Part shown: in pieces, positions 1 to 11,968 of the stretch
How the letters are laid out: every line of letters begins with the position of its first letter
How positions within the stretch are numbered: position 1 is the stretch's first letter
Assembly: GCA_022376925.1 (NCBI GenBank)
Contig: JAIOJX010000005.1
Span: 95,329,001-95,393,000 of the forward strand
Origin: Tragulus kanchil
Lineage: Eukaryota; Chordata; Mammalia; Artiodactyla; Tragulidae
DNA: 64,000 bases
Direction of reading: 5' to 3'
Notes under the pieces: generated by a model
What the model saw: only the letters and a program-made list of their open reading frames with translations
The model's database searches: none
What the model was told of the DNA's origin: nothing
Translations under genes and position numbers: made by a program

Positions 1-149
1 CTCTCAAGTTGTTTATCTTTTTTAGTCTACAGCAGCTTCTACTTCCCTTTATGCACTCTTTTTAATGGAAATCTTCATGAAATAATGAAAATGTGATCAA
101 ATAATACCTTATTTGATCTATGTAAAGTACTAAACAGTAACATATATCA
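1..149. other. Flank with no recognised content
   Basis: AT-rich sequence before the first BovB match. I see no gene, SINE or LINE similarity in it. Confidence 0.4.
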
Positions 150-1741
150 ACAACCAAAAAAGAAGAGATGGAAAGAACATATGGAGGAACTGTACAAAAA
201 AGATTTTAATGAACTGGATAACCACAATGGTGTGATCAGACACCTAGCCAGACATTCTGGAGTATGAAGTCAAGTGGGCCTTATGAAACAGTACTGTCAA
301 TAAAGCTAAGGGATGTGATGAAACTCCAGTAGAGCTTTTTAAAACTAAAAGATGATTCTCTCAAAGTGCTGTACTCAATACGTCAGCAAATCTATAAGAC
401 TCAGCAGTAACCATAGCACTGGAAAAGATTGATCCTTATCCCAAATTCCAAGAAGGGAAATACTAAAGAATGTTCAAATCACTGGACCATTGCTCTCATC
501 TCCTATGCTAGTAAGGTCATGCTCAAAATATTGCATGCAAGACTGCAGCATTACATGAACCAAGGACTTCCAGACGTCCGAGCTGGATTTAGAAAAGGCT
601 GAGGAACCAGCTATCAAATTGTCAACATTCACTGGATCATAGAAAAAGCAAGAGAATTCCAGAAAAATATCTACTTCTGCTTCATTGACCATGCTAAAGT
701 CTTTGACTGTGTGGATCATAACAGACTGTGGAAAACTCTTAAAGAGATAGAAATACTATACCATCTTACCTGTGTACGGAGAAACCTGTATGTGGGTCAA
801 GAAACAATAGTCAGATCCATCTATGGAACAACTGACTGGTTCAGGATTGAGAAAGGAGTACAACAAGGCTGTTTGTTGTCACCCTGTTTATTTAACTTAT
901 ATGCTGAGCACATCATGAGAAATTCCAGGCTGGATGAGTTACAAGCTGTAATTAGAGAAGCAGGAGAAACATAAGGAACCACAGATAACACCACTCTAAT
1001 GGCATAAAGTGAAGAGGAACTAAAAAACTTCTTGATGAGGGTGAAGGAGAGCAAAAAAGCCAGGTTAAAACTAAGTATTAAAAAAAACTAAGATCATGGC
1101 ATCTGGCCCAATCACTTCATGCCAAATAGAAGGGGAAAAGGTGGAAGCAGTGATAGATTTCCTATTCTTGGGTTCTAAAATCACTGTGGATGGTGCCTGC
1201 TGCCATGAAATCAGAAGATGGATGCTTCTTGGAAGGAAAGCTATGACAAACCTAGACAGTTTGCTGAAAAATAAAGACATCACTTTGGCTACTAACGTCC
1301 ATATAATCAAGGCTATGGCCTTTTCACTGGTCATCCTATGGTTGTGAGAGTTGGACCATAACGAAGGCAGAGCACTGAAGAATCAATGCCTTCAAACTGG
1401 TTCTGGAGAAGACTCTCGAAAGTTCCTTGGACAGCAAGATCAAACCACTCAATCTTGAAAGAAATCAACCCTGAATATTCACTGGAAAGACTGCTACTGT
1501 AGCTGAAACTTTAGCCACCTGATGGGAAGAGCCAACTCACTCAAGAAGACCCTGATGGTGGGAAAGAATGAGGGCAGAAGAAGAGGGCATCAGAGGATGA
1601 GATGGCTGGATGGCATCTTCGATGCAATGGACATGAACTTGGGCAAACTCTGGGAGATTGTGAGGGACAGAGAGGCCTGGCGTGCTGCAGTCCATGGGGT
1701 CATGAAGAGCCAGACATGACTGGGCAACTGAACAACAACAA
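150..1741 (+). mobile_element. BovB (RTE) LINE, 3' part, inactive
   Basis: Translation in several frames gives the C-terminal part of the BovB polymerase ORF: the WKE-TEELYKKD-like segment near 170-215, the VDHN-LWK segment near 711-735, the GTTDWF and GVQQGC-LSPCLFNLYAE segment at 825-910, MASGPITS near 1096, and the 3' RMRWLDGI / [11 protein letters not shown] segment at 1590-1710. The BovB 3' end is at about 1741. RTE elements encode an endonuclease and reverse transcriptase and mobilise Bov-tA SINEs. This copy has frameshifts and stops throughout. The catalytic YADD box reads TTDN near 978-989, so the second catalytic aspartate is lost. Part of the element is repeated at 1963-2884. Confidence 0.93.
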
Positions 1742-3150
1742 AAAGGTTACTTAGATAAGTGTTGAAGGTTATTTTAAAATAGTTTGCAAGAGAAGTGAAA
1801 AATGATGTTGTTCTTTCCTGACTGAAAGGGAACTACAGAATGAAGCGTTATTCAAGCTCCATGGAAAAAGACAGTTTTCAGAAAATTTTTAATGACCTGA
1901 TCTTAGTATCACTTAAAATTAAGATGGCATCCATCTCATTTATTTAAAGAGATTCTAACTAAATCTATGGAACAACTGACTGGTTCAGGATTGAGAAAGG
2001 AGTACAACAAGGCTGTTTGTTGTCACCCTGTTTATTTAACTTATATGCTGAGCACATCATGAGAAATTCCAGGCTGGATGAGTTACAAGCTGTAATTAGA
2101 GAAGCAGGAGAAACATAAGGAACCACAGATAACACCACTCTAATGGCATAAAGTGAAGAGGAACTAAAAAACTTCTTGATGAGGGTGAAGGAGAGCAAAA
2201 AAGCCAGGTTAAAACTAAGTATTAAAAAAAACTAAGATCATGGCATCTGGCCCAATCACTTCATGCCAAATAGAAGGGGAAAAGGTGGAAGCAGTGATAG
2301 ATTTCCTATTCTTGGGTTCTAAAATCACTGTGGATGGTGCCTGCTGCCATGAAATCAGAAGACGGATGCTTCTTGGAAGGAAAGCTATGACAAACCTAGA
2401 CAGTTTGCTGAAAAATAAAGACATCACTTTGGCTACTAACGTCCATATAATCAAGGCTATGGCCTTTTCACTGGTCATCCTATGGTTGTGAGAGTTGGAC
2501 CATAACGAAGGCAGAGCACTGAAGAATCAATGCCTTCAAACTGGTTCTGGAGAAGACTCTCGAAAGTTCCTTGGACAGCAAGATCAAACCACTCAATCTT
2601 GAAAGAAATCAACCCTGAATATTCACTGGAAAGACTGCTACTGTAGCTGAAACTTTAGCCACCTGATGGGAAGAGCCAACTCACTCAAGAAGACCCTGAT
2701 GGTGGGAAAGAATGAGGGCAGAAGAAGAGGGCATCAGAGGATGAGATGGCTGGATGGCATCTTCGATGCAATGGACATGAACTTGGGCAAACTCTGGGAG
2801 ATTGTGAGGGACAGAGAGGCCTGGCGTGCTGCAGTCCATGGGGTCATGAAGAGCCAGACATGACTGGGCAACTGAACAACAACAAAAAGGTTACTTAGAT
2901 AAGTGTTGAAGGTTATTTTAAAATAGTTTGCAAGAGAAGTGAAAAATGATGTTGTTCTTTCCTGACTGAAAGGGAACTACAGAATGAAGCGTTATTCAAG
3001 CTCCATGCAAGACTAACTTATTAAATGTTTTACTATTAGTTTTACTTAATGAAAGTGTATTTTTCTCCTAAGATACTGACCTGATCTTAGTATCACTTAA
3101 AATTAAGATGGCATCCATCTCATTTATTTAAAGAGATTCTAACTAAATCT
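819..3150. repeat. Direct duplication 1, period 1144 bp
   Basis: Left copy 819-1966, right copy 1963-3150, sharing 4 bases at the junction. Identity is near complete except at 1867-1896. There the left copy carries about 30 bases unrelated to the roughly 70 bases of the right copy at 3007-3078; alignment then resumes. The duplication cuts through a BovB and the sequence after it. Confidence 0.95.
1963..2884 (+). mobile_element. BovB 3' part, second copy from the 1144-bp duplication
   Basis: Same BovB sequence as 819-1741 with a single-base difference visible (TGG to CGG in the segment after CHEIRR). It begins abruptly inside the element at the duplication junction, not at a natural 5' truncation. 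It is not an independent insertion. Confidence 0.93.
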
Positions 3151-4057
3151 TGTAGGAAAATTCAACTGATGTAAATGTAATGTCAGTTTAGTGAAAGCAG
3201 TGTAGAAATCTGTGAAAGGTAAAATAACAGTGAAAATTCACATCTTTGTGCATGATAAGACAAGACTATAAATTAATAAAATATTTAAAAATCTCCACCT
3301 TCAAATCATTGTTACTTCATTAGAGCTGTAAATCTTTCAAACACTCAGAATTATTTCACTGCCATTCTGCATGGTACTCATATCAGCGATTTGAACAAAT
3401 CATAACTTCATGTGCAGAAACAGTAATTTCATCAGTTCTGGTAGGTTTTTCTAAATTTGTAATTCTCTATCTTCAGGTAAGTAGGATAACATGTTTCCTA
3501 TTTCTTCATTATTTTATTTGCCTTTCCCTTACGTTGTTAATTTACTCCTCTAATCTCCTCTTCCATGCTATTCATTTATTTTCTTCTTTGTCCAATTAAC
3601 CTCCCGATAAACTGTAAGTCTCTAATAGTCTTTATCTTATAGCCACTCCATTTAGCTTGCTGCTATATACTCTGCTTTTTGCCAACAACTGATGGCCTTA
3701 ACTTTCTCCTATGCTTTCCCAGCCTCTTTAAAGTAATCCAGGAGACATAAAGTGCTTGGTTAGCCTGTTAAACCAAGACATCAATTTTTTAACAGTCAAT
3801 AATGAAACAGGCTGACTCTGCAAAGAAACTATAAGGAACTGCCCTGCTAACCCTTGCCCAGTTCATCTGCATTTATTGAAAGTAACACATTATTTTATAC
3901 CATGTACTTGGAGAGGAGCATAGTAACACTGGTGCTCCATTGCTAGGTGATAGAATTAAGTGTACTATAAGCTAAATAATATGTAGTGATATCATTATTA
4001 TATCAATGATCCCTCAACATTCTCCCTCTACTAACAAAAATAATACTTAATCATCAT
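3151..4057. other. No recognised content (copy in 4373-5274)
   Basis: AT-rich, no long frame and no repeat family recognised. It is repeated at 4373-5274 and partly at 6029-6379 by duplications 2 and 3. Confidence 0.4.
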
Positions 4058-4060
4058 ATT

Positions 4061-4096
4061 GGGGTCATGAAGAGCCAGACATGACTGGGCAACTGA
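4061..4096 (+). mobile_element. BovB 3' terminal scrap, third copy
   Basis: The last 36 bases or so of the BovB 3' end recur here because the second tandem duplication starts inside the BovB tail at 2840. Confidence 0.85.
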
Positions 4097-5274
4097 ACAA
4101 CAACAAAAGGTTACTTAGATGTTGAAGGTTATTTTAAAATAGTTTGCAAGAGAAGTGAAAATGATGTTGTTCTTTCCTGACTGAAAGGGAACTACAGAAT
4201 GAAGCGTTATTCAAGCTCCATGCAAGACTAACTTATTAAATGTTTTACTATTAGTTTTACTTAATGAAAGTGTATTTTCTCCTAAGATACTGACCTGATC
4301 TTAGTATCACTTAAAATTAAGATGGCATCCATCTCATTTATTTAAAGAGATTCTAACTAAATCTTGTAGGAAAATTCAACTGATGTAAATGTAATGTCAG
4401 TTTAGTGAAAGCAGTGTAGAAATCTGTGAAAGGTAAAATAACAGTGAAAATTCACATCTTTGTGCATGATAAGACAAGACTATAAATTAATAAAATATTT
4501 AAAAATCTCCACCTTCAAATCATTGTTACTTCATTAGAGCTGTAAATCTTTCAAACACTCAGAATTATTTCACTGCCATTCTGCATGGTACTCATATCAG
4601 CGATTTGAACAAATCATAACTTCATGTGCAGAAACAGTAATTTCATCAGTTCTGGTAGGTTTTTCTAAATTTGTAATTCTCTATCTTCAGGTAAGTAGGA
4701 TAACATGTTTCCTATTTCTTCATTATTTTATTTGCCTTTCCCTTACGTTGTTAATTTACTCCTCTAATCTCCTCTTCCATGCTATTCATTTATTTTCTTC
4801 TTTGTCCAATTAACCTCCCGATAAACTGTAAGTCTCTAATAGTCTTTATCTTATAGCCACTCCATTTAGCTTGCTGCTATATACTCTGCTTTTTGCCAAC
4901 AACTGATGGCCTTAACTTTCTCCTATGCTTTCCCAGCCTCTTTAAAGTAATCCAGGAGACATAAAGTGCTTGGTTAGCCTGTTAAACCAAGACATCAATT
5001 TTTTAACAGTCAATAATGAAACAGGCTGACTCTGCAAAGAAACTATAAGGAACTGCCCTGCTAACCCTTGCCCAGTTCATCTGCATTTATTGAAAGTAAC
5101 ACATTATTTTATACCATGTACTTGGAGAGGAGCATAGTAACACTGGTGCTCCATTGCTAGGTGATAGAATTAAGTGTACTATAAGCTAAATAATATGTAG
5201 TGATATCATTATTATATCAATGATCCCCCCCTCAACATTCTCCCTCTACTAACAAAAATAATACTTAATCATCA

Positions 5275-5817
5275 GTATTCAGGTTGTTATGCAAATTAAT
5301 TAGTAATATAAACTTCTATTGGTATAAATTTTCTACTACTCTTACACTAAATCTTACCAGCATTACTGGTACAAATAAAATAATTTGCTAATTAACATGC
5401 TAAGATGGTTTGTAAAATTAGGTTATAAATATCTTTCATGATAGGCATCATGAATGAAAATGAAAATATTTCAGAAATCATTCCTTAATTAAATGACTGG
5501 GGATAACGTAGTCTCCAAAATATTCTGTTGAATTGTGATAAACACATCACACAGGCCAGTGCTGTATTCAGATCAATATTCTCTCTCAAAGGCACCACAA
5601 GTGAGGCAATTGACCTCCACTGCATGGTCCTTACAGTCCAACAGTTGTCTGGGCTGTTCAAACTCTTCATGAAACATTCTTTAAAAAACTATTAAAACAG
5701 TGATATTTATTTTACTTTTTTAGTTGTGATTTAAAGATTGATATTTTTCTCTTTGTTTCCAATGAATGTTAATGACTTTAAACAATAATAGTTAAAGTTA
5801 TTAAATTTTCACTTTCA
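5275..5817. other. No recognised content
   Basis: The minus-strand frame at 5485-5670 (61 codons) has no similarity I recognise and recurs at 6590-6775 only through duplication 3. Confidence 0.4.
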
Positions 5818-5940
5818 AACTTTTTTTTTCAGTCGTGCTGCACAGTTTGCAAGGAATCTTAGTTCCCTAGTCAGGGATGGAACCCAAGCCAAAGCAGTGA
5901 AATCACTGAGTAGTAACCACTGGACCACCAGGGAATTTCC
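5818..5940 (-). mobile_element. CHR-1-type tRNA SINE
   Basis: Antisense SINE with a T-run (reverse of the A-tail) at the low end. It ends in the segment complementary to the CHR head (CTGGACCACCAGGGAA). CHR SINEs are tRNA-derived elements of whales, hippos and ruminants. Confidence 0.8.
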
Positions 5941-6922
5941 CCTTTTGTCTTTTCTTGTGCATTTATCTTAGTGATTATTGTAGTCATTTATCAAATTCTG
6001 TTCAGTTTAGTCACTCAGTTGTGTTTGCTATGCTTTCCCAGCCTCTTTAAAGTAATCCAGGAGACATAAAGTGCTTGGTTAGCCTGTTAAACCAAGACAT
6101 CAATTTTTTAACAGTCAATAATGAAACAGGCTGACTCTGCAAAGAAACTATAAGGAACTGCCCTGCTAACCCTTGCCCAGTTCATCTGCATTTATTGAAA
6201 GTAACACATTATTTTATACCATGTACTTGGAGAGGAGCATAGTAACACTGGTGCTCCATTGCTAGGTGATAGAATTAAGTGTACTATAAGCTAAATAATA
6301 TGTAGTGATATCATTATTATATCAATGATCCCCCCCTCAACATTCTCCCTCTACTAACAAAAATAATACTTAATCATCAGTATTCAGGTTGTTATGCAAA
6401 TTAATTAGTAATATAAACTTCTATTGGTATAAATTTTCTACTACTCTTACACTAAATCTTACCAGCATTACTGGTACAAATAAAATAATTTGCTAATTAA
6501 CATGCTAAGATGGTTTGTAAAATTAGGTTATAAATATCTTTCATGATAGGCATCATGAATGAAAATGAAAATATTTCAGAAATCATTCCTTAATTAAATG
6601 ACTGGGGATAACGTAGTCTCCAAAATATTCTGTTGAATTGTGATAAACACATCACACAGGCCAGTGCTGTATTCAGATCAATATTCTCTCTCAAAGGCAC
6701 CACAAGTGAGGCAATTGACCTCCACTGCATGGTCCTTACAGTCCAACAGTTGTCTGGGCTGTTCAAACTCTTCATGAAACATTCTTTAAAAAACTATTAA
6801 AACAGTGATATTTATTTTACTTTTTTAGTTGTGATTTAAAGATTGATATTTTTCTCTTTGTTTCCAATGAATGTTAATGACTTTAAACAATAATAGTTAA
6901 AGTTATTAAATTTTCACTTTCA

Positions 6923-7047
6923 AACTTTTTTTTTTTTCAGTCGTGCTGCACAGTTTGCAAGGAATCTTAGTTCCCTAGTCAGGGATGGAACCCAAGCCAA
7001 AGCAGTGAAATCACTGAGTAGTAACCACTGGACCACCAGGGAATTTC
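6923..7047 (-). mobile_element. CHR-1-type SINE, second copy
   Basis: Same insertion as 5818-5940, repeated by duplication 3, with a longer T-run. Confidence 0.8.
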
Positions 7048-9190
7048 CCCTTTTGTCTTTTCTTGTGCATTTATCTTAGTGATTATTGTAGTCATTTATC
7101 AAATTCTGTTCAGTTTAGTCACTCAGTTGTGTTTGCCTCTTTGTGTTCCCATGGACTGCAGCATGTTAGGCTTCCCTGTCCATCTCCATCTCCCAGAGCT
7201 TGCTGAAACTCATCCTTTGAGTTGGTAATGCCACCAAACTATCTCATCCTCTGTCATCCCCTTCTCCTTCTCCCTTCTATTTTTCCCAGCATCAGAGTCT
7301 TTTCCAATGAGTCAGCTCTTCGCATCAGGTGGCCAAATACTTGGTTCAGCTTCAGCATCAGAACTTCCAATGAATATTCAGGGTTAATTTTCTTTAGGAT
7401 TGACTAGTTTGATCTTGAAGTCCAAGGGACTCTGAAGAGTGTTCTCTAACAGCATAGTATGACGGCATAAATTCCTCAGCACTCAGCCTTCTCTATGATC
7501 TAGCTCTCACATCCATACATGACTGGAAAAACCATAGCTTCGACTATCTGGCCCTTCATTGGCAAAGTGATATCTCTACTTTTTGATATGCTGTCTAGGT
7601 GTGTCATAGATTTTCTTCATAGGAGCAAGTGTCTTTTAATTTCATGGCTACAGTCATCATCTGCAGTGATTCTGGAGCCTAAGAAAATAAAATTTGTCAC
7701 TGTTTCCACTGTCTGCCCATCTATTTGCCATGAAGTGATTGGACCAGATGCCATGATCTTCGTTTTTTGAATGTTGAGTTTTAAGGCAGCCTTTTCATTC
7801 TCCTCCTTCACCTTCATCAAAAGGCTATTCACTTTCTGACATAGGAGTGATGTCATCTGCATATCTGAGGTTATTGATATTTCTCCCATCAGTATGGATT
7901 TGAGCTTTGTGTTTCATTCAGACTAGAATCTCACATGATGAACTATGCATATTAGTTAAATAAGTAGGGTTACAATATTCAGCCTTGAGATACTCCTTTC
8001 CCAAATTGGAGCCATTCCATTGTTTCATGTCTGGTTGTTAATTTTTGCTTCTTGAATTACATAGAGGTTTCTCAGAAGGCAGATAAAGTGGTCTGAATTT
8101 TTTTTTTTGTAGTAAAATTTAGTCAAATTCTGATTCAGGGTTTCCCTTTTGTCTTTTCTTGTGCATTTATCTTAGTGATTATTGTAGTCATTTATCAAAT
8201 TCTGTTCAGTTTAGTCACTCAGTTGTGTTTGCCTCTTTGTGTTCCCATGGACTGCAGCATGTTAGGCTTCCCTGTCCATCTCCATCTCCCAGAGCTTGCT
8301 GAAACTCATCCTTTGAGTTGGTAATGCCACCAAACTATCTCATCCTCTGTCATCCCCTTCTCCTTCTCCCTTCTATTTTTCCCAGCATCAGAGTCTTTTC
8401 CAATGAGTCAGCTCTTCGCATCAGGTGGCCAAATACTTGGTTCAGCTTCAGCATCAGAACTTCCAATGAATATTCAGGGTTAATTTTCTTTAGGATTGAC
8501 TAGTTTGATCTTGAAGTCCAAGGGACTCTGAAGAGTGTTCTCTAACAGCATAGTATGACGGCATAAATTCCTCAGCACTCAGCCTTCTCTATGATCTAGC
8601 TCTAACATCCATACATGACTGGAAACCCATAGCTTCGACTATCTGGCCCTTCATTGGCAAAGTGATATCTCTACTTTTTGATATGCTGTCTAGGTGTGTC
8701 ATAGATTTTCTTCATAGGAGCAAGTGTCTTTTAATTTCATGGCTACAGTCATCATCTGCAGTGATTCTGGAGCCTAAGAAAATAAAATTTGTCACTGTTT
8801 CCACTGTCTGCCCATCTATTTGCCATGAAGTGATTGGACCAGATGCCATGATCTTCGTTTTTTGAATGTTGAGTTTTAAGGCAGCCTTTTCATTCTCCTC
8901 CTTCACCTTCATCAAAAGGCTATTCACTTTCTGACATAGGAGTGATGTCATCTGCATATCTGAGGTTATTGATATTTCTCCCATCAGTATGGATTTGAGC
9001 TTTGTGTTTCATTCAGACTAGAATCTCACATGATGAACTATGCATATTAGTTAAATAAGTAGGGTTACAATATTCAGCCTTGAGATACTCCTTTCCCAAA
9101 TTGGAGCCATTCCATTGTTTCATGTCTGGTTGTTAATTTTTGCTTCTTGAATTACATAGAGGTTTCTCAGAAGGCAGATAAAGTGGTCTG
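7044..9190. repeat. Direct duplication 4, period 1096 bp
   Basis: Left copy 7044-8095, filler 8096-8140 (45 bases, T-rich), right copy 8141-9190. It splits an antisense BovB, so that element appears twice over this stretch. Confidence 0.95.
7107..8095 (-). mobile_element. BovB LINE, antisense, 3' end and RT region (left copy)
   Basis: Read on the minus strand, this runs from the RT palm to the BovB 3' end at about 7107. A 90-codon stretch at 7617-7889 contains MASGPITSWQIDGQTVETV, characteristic of BovB. The RT active-site box YADD is intact in the third frame at 7852-7863 (minus). Frameshifts separate it from the neighbouring frame, so the element is dead although the box survives. The 5' part continues after the duplication at 8141-9737. 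Confidence 0.93.
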
Positions 9191-9737
9191 GTATTTGCAT
9201 CTCTTTAAGAATTTTCCACCATTTGTTGTGATCCACACAGTCAAAAGCTTTAGCGTAGTCAATGAAGCAGAAGCAAATGTTTTTCTGGAATTCTCTTGCT
9301 TTTTCTATGATCCAATGGATGTTGGCAATTTGTTCTCTGGTTTCTCTGCCTTTTCTAAATCCACCTTGGACATCTGGAATACTTGGTTCTCATACTGCTG
9401 AAGCTTGTTTGGAGTATTTTGAGCATGACCTTGCTAGCATGTGAAATGACTGCAATTGTACGGTAGTTTGAACATTCTTTCACATTGCCCTTCTTTGGGA
9501 TTGGAATGAAAACTGACCTTTTCCAGTCTTGTAGTCACTGCTAAGTTTTCCAAATTAGCTGACATATTGAGTGTAGCACTTTAATAGCATCTTCTTTTAG
9601 GATTTTAAGTAGCTCAGCTGAAATTTCATCACCTCCACTAGGTTTTGTTATAGTGATGCTTCCTAAGACCCTCTTGACTTTGCACTCCAGGATATCTGAC
9701 TCTAGGTGAGTGATCACAGCACTGTGGTTATCCAGGA
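8191..9737 (-). mobile_element. BovB LINE, antisense, right copy plus 5' continuation
   Basis: 8191-9190 repeats 7107-8095. From 9191 the true continuation follows on the minus strand: the finger and palm region with the FDCVDHN-like segment near 9225-9260, and the SDILECKVKRVLGSI segment within 9541-9786. BovB similarity stops near 9737. YADD is intact at 8947-8958. After removing the duplication this is one 5'-truncated insertion of about 1.5 kb. Confidence 0.92.
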
Positions 9738-9980
9738 AAGAAAAAAATAAGCATGTGTGTACTTTGGAATATACTGAAACTATCATCCTTGGCTTTTATC
9801 AAGGAGGCTATTATTAGTAATAGTCTTCTTTTCTTGATTTTTGTACATTGTACTCCTTGTACTTGGCATGTACAAGAAAATATAATGTATGTGGAGGAAA
9901 GGCAACAGTACAGAATACTCACTAACATAATGAACTAACTGACTACACTAAATCTGATTGCTTTCCATGTCAAATGATTT
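9738..9980. other. No recognised content
   Basis: Short AT-rich stretch after the BovB 5' truncation; repeated at 10915-11157. Confidence 0.4.
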
Positions 9981-9984
9981 CTCC

Positions 9985-10225
9985 TCAGACATTCTTCTCC
10001 TTTGACTTCTAAGACAATATACTCTCCTGCTCTCAAATAACTTCCTCTATGTTTACATCCTCCCATCTACCCTTTAACAGTGGGTATATTTCAGAGCTAT
10101 AGCATAATACCTTCACTCTGTCCACTTCCCACATTCCACCTTAAACACCTCTAACTCATCCTTCATATGCTTCCATTTATCACTCACATACTAACAACTC
10201 TTATACTGACATTTTCTGACAGCAT
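9985..10225 (+). mobile_element. L2-like LINE remnant
   Basis: Resembles the L2 stretch after the RT domain: a TTTGACTTCTAAGACA start followed by C/T-rich text ending in ACTCCCAAACTTTATA. Family assignment is from memory of the consensus and is tentative. Repeated and completed at 11162-11450. Confidence 0.42.
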
Positions 10226-10227
10226 GA

Positions 10228-10914
10228 GTTAAATAAGTAGGGTACAATATTCAGCCTTGAGATACTCCTTTCCCAAATTGGAGCCATTCCATTGTTTCAT
10301 GTCTGGTTGTTAATTTTTGCTTCTTGAATTACATAGAGGTTTCTCAGAAGGCAGATAAAGTGGTCTGGTATTTGCATCTCTTTAAGAATTTTCCACCATT
10401 TGTTGTGATCCACACAGTCAAAAGCTTTAGCGTAGTCAATGAAGCAGAAGCAAATGTTTTTCTGGAATTCTCTTGCTTTTTCTATGATCCAATGGATGTT
10501 GGCAATTTGTTCTCTGGTTTCTCTGCCTTTTCTAAATCCACCTTGGACATCTGGAATACTTGGTTCTCATACTGCTGAAGCTTGTTTGGAGTATTTTGAG
10601 CATGACCTTGCTAGCATGTGAAATGACTGCAATTGTACGGTAGTTTGAACATTCTTTCACATTGCCCTTCTTTGGGATTGGAATGAAAACTGACCTTTTC
10701 CAGTCTTGTAGTCACTGCTAAGTTTTCCAAATTAGCTGACATATTGAGTGTAGCACTTTAATAGCATCTTCTTTTAGGATTTTAAGTAGCTCAGCTGAAA
10801 TTTCATCACCTCCACTAGGTTTTGTTATAGTGATGCTTCCTAAGACCCTCTTGACTTTGCACTCCAGGATATCTGACTCTAGGTGAGTGATCACAGCACT
10901 GTGGTTATCCAGGA
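10228..10914 (-). mobile_element. BovB LINE, antisense, copy from duplication 5
   Basis: Repeats 9050-9737 of the same BovB. It is not an independent insertion. Confidence 0.92.
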
Positions 10915-11161
10915 AAGAAAAAAATAAGCATGTGTGTACTTTGGAATATACTGAAACTATCATCCTTGGCTTTTATCAAGGAGGCTATTATTAGTAATAG
11001 TCTTCTTTTCTTGAGTTTTGTACATTGTACTCCTTGTACTTGGCATGTACAAGAAAATATAATGTATGTGGAGGAAAGGCAACAGTACAGAATACTCACT
11101 AACATAATGAACTAACTGACTACACTAAATCTGATTGCTTTCCATGTCAAATGATTTCTCC

Positions 11162-11450
11162 TCAGACATTCTTCTCCTTTGACTTCTAAGACAATATACT
11201 CTCCTGCTCTCAAATAACTTCCTCTATGTTTACATCCTCCCATCTACCCTTTAACAGTGGGTATATTTCAGAGCTATAGCATAATACCTTCACTCTGTCC
11301 ACTTCCCACATTCCACCTTAAACACCTCTAACTCATCCTTCATATGCTTCCATTTATCACTCACATACTAACAACTCTTATACTGACATTTTCTGACAGC
11401 ATTTACTCCCAAACTTTATACCAAAAACTTTTTTGTCCATATTTCCTTGC
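11162..11450 (+). mobile_element. L2-like LINE remnant, second copy with continuation
   Basis: Right copy of 9985-10225 plus about 50 further bases of the same L2-like text. Confidence 0.42.
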
Positions 11451-11521
11451 CATTCCCATCTCCTAATAGCCAACACTGAGGTCCCTGAGATGTGATATTT
11501 GAACACTGTTCATGCTGTCAA

Positions 11522-11606
11522 GTGGAGAAGGAAATGGCAACCCACTCCAGTATTCTTCCTTGGAAAATTTCATGGATGAAGTCTGGTGAAGTTCATGGGG
11601 CCTCAA

Positions 11607-11608
<2 letters not shown>
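11522..11608 (+). mobile_element. Bov-A SINE 3' half
   Basis: Begins at the GGAGAAGGAAATGGCAACCC segment typical of Bov-tA/Bov-A and continues to a CATGGGG-like end. It is followed directly by a TCTA array. Confidence 0.85.

Positions 11609-11647
<39 letters not shown>
11609..11647. repeat. (TCTA)n microsatellite
   Basis: About nine perfect tetranucleotide units between two Bov-A segments. Confidence 0.95.
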
Positions 11648-11862
11648 GGGGTTTCCCTGATGGCTCAGTGTTGAGGAATCTGCCTGCAATGCAGGAGACC
11701 TGGGTTCCATCCCTGGTTGAAAAAATCCCCCTGGAAGAAGGCATGGAAACCCCACTCTAGTATTCCTCCCTGGAGAATTCCAAGGATGGATGAGTCTGGC
11801 AGGCTGCAGTCCATGGGGTCACACAGAGTTGGACATGACTGAAGTGACTAAGTAGCATGTTG
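11648..11862 (+). mobile_element. Bov-A2/Bov-tA SINE
   Basis: Complete SINE from the tRNA-like head (TTTCCCTGATGGCTCAG) through GGTTCCATCCC (decayed B box) to the AGTTGGACATGACTGAAGTG 3' part. This family depends on BovB for mobilisation. Confidence 0.92.
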
Positions 11863-11968
11863 TCAAGAAATGGAAAAATCACTTGCATCAAGTCAGAAAC
11901 CTGAGGATCATCCTTAAAACTCCAGATTAAAGGGCTTCACTGGTGGTCCAGTGGTTAAGAATCTGCCT

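Larger units (their letters stand above)
2840..5274. repeat. Direct duplication 2, period about 1221 bp
   Basis: Left copy 2840-4057, right copy 4061-5274, with 3 filler bases. The copies differ by small indels: a 4-base deletion near 4108, a shorter A-run, and a C-run of 3 versus 7 near 4010 and 5225. Confidence 0.95.
4924..7136. repeat. Direct duplication 3, period 1105 bp
   Basis: Left copy 4924-6028, right copy 6029-7136, with no filler. The visible difference is the T-run before the CHR SINE tail near 5821 and 6926. Confidence 0.95.
9050..11402. repeat. Direct duplication 5, period 1177 bp
   Basis: Left copy 9050-10225, right copy 10228-11402. Only single-base differences were noticed, such as near 9838 and 11015. 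Confidence 0.95.
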
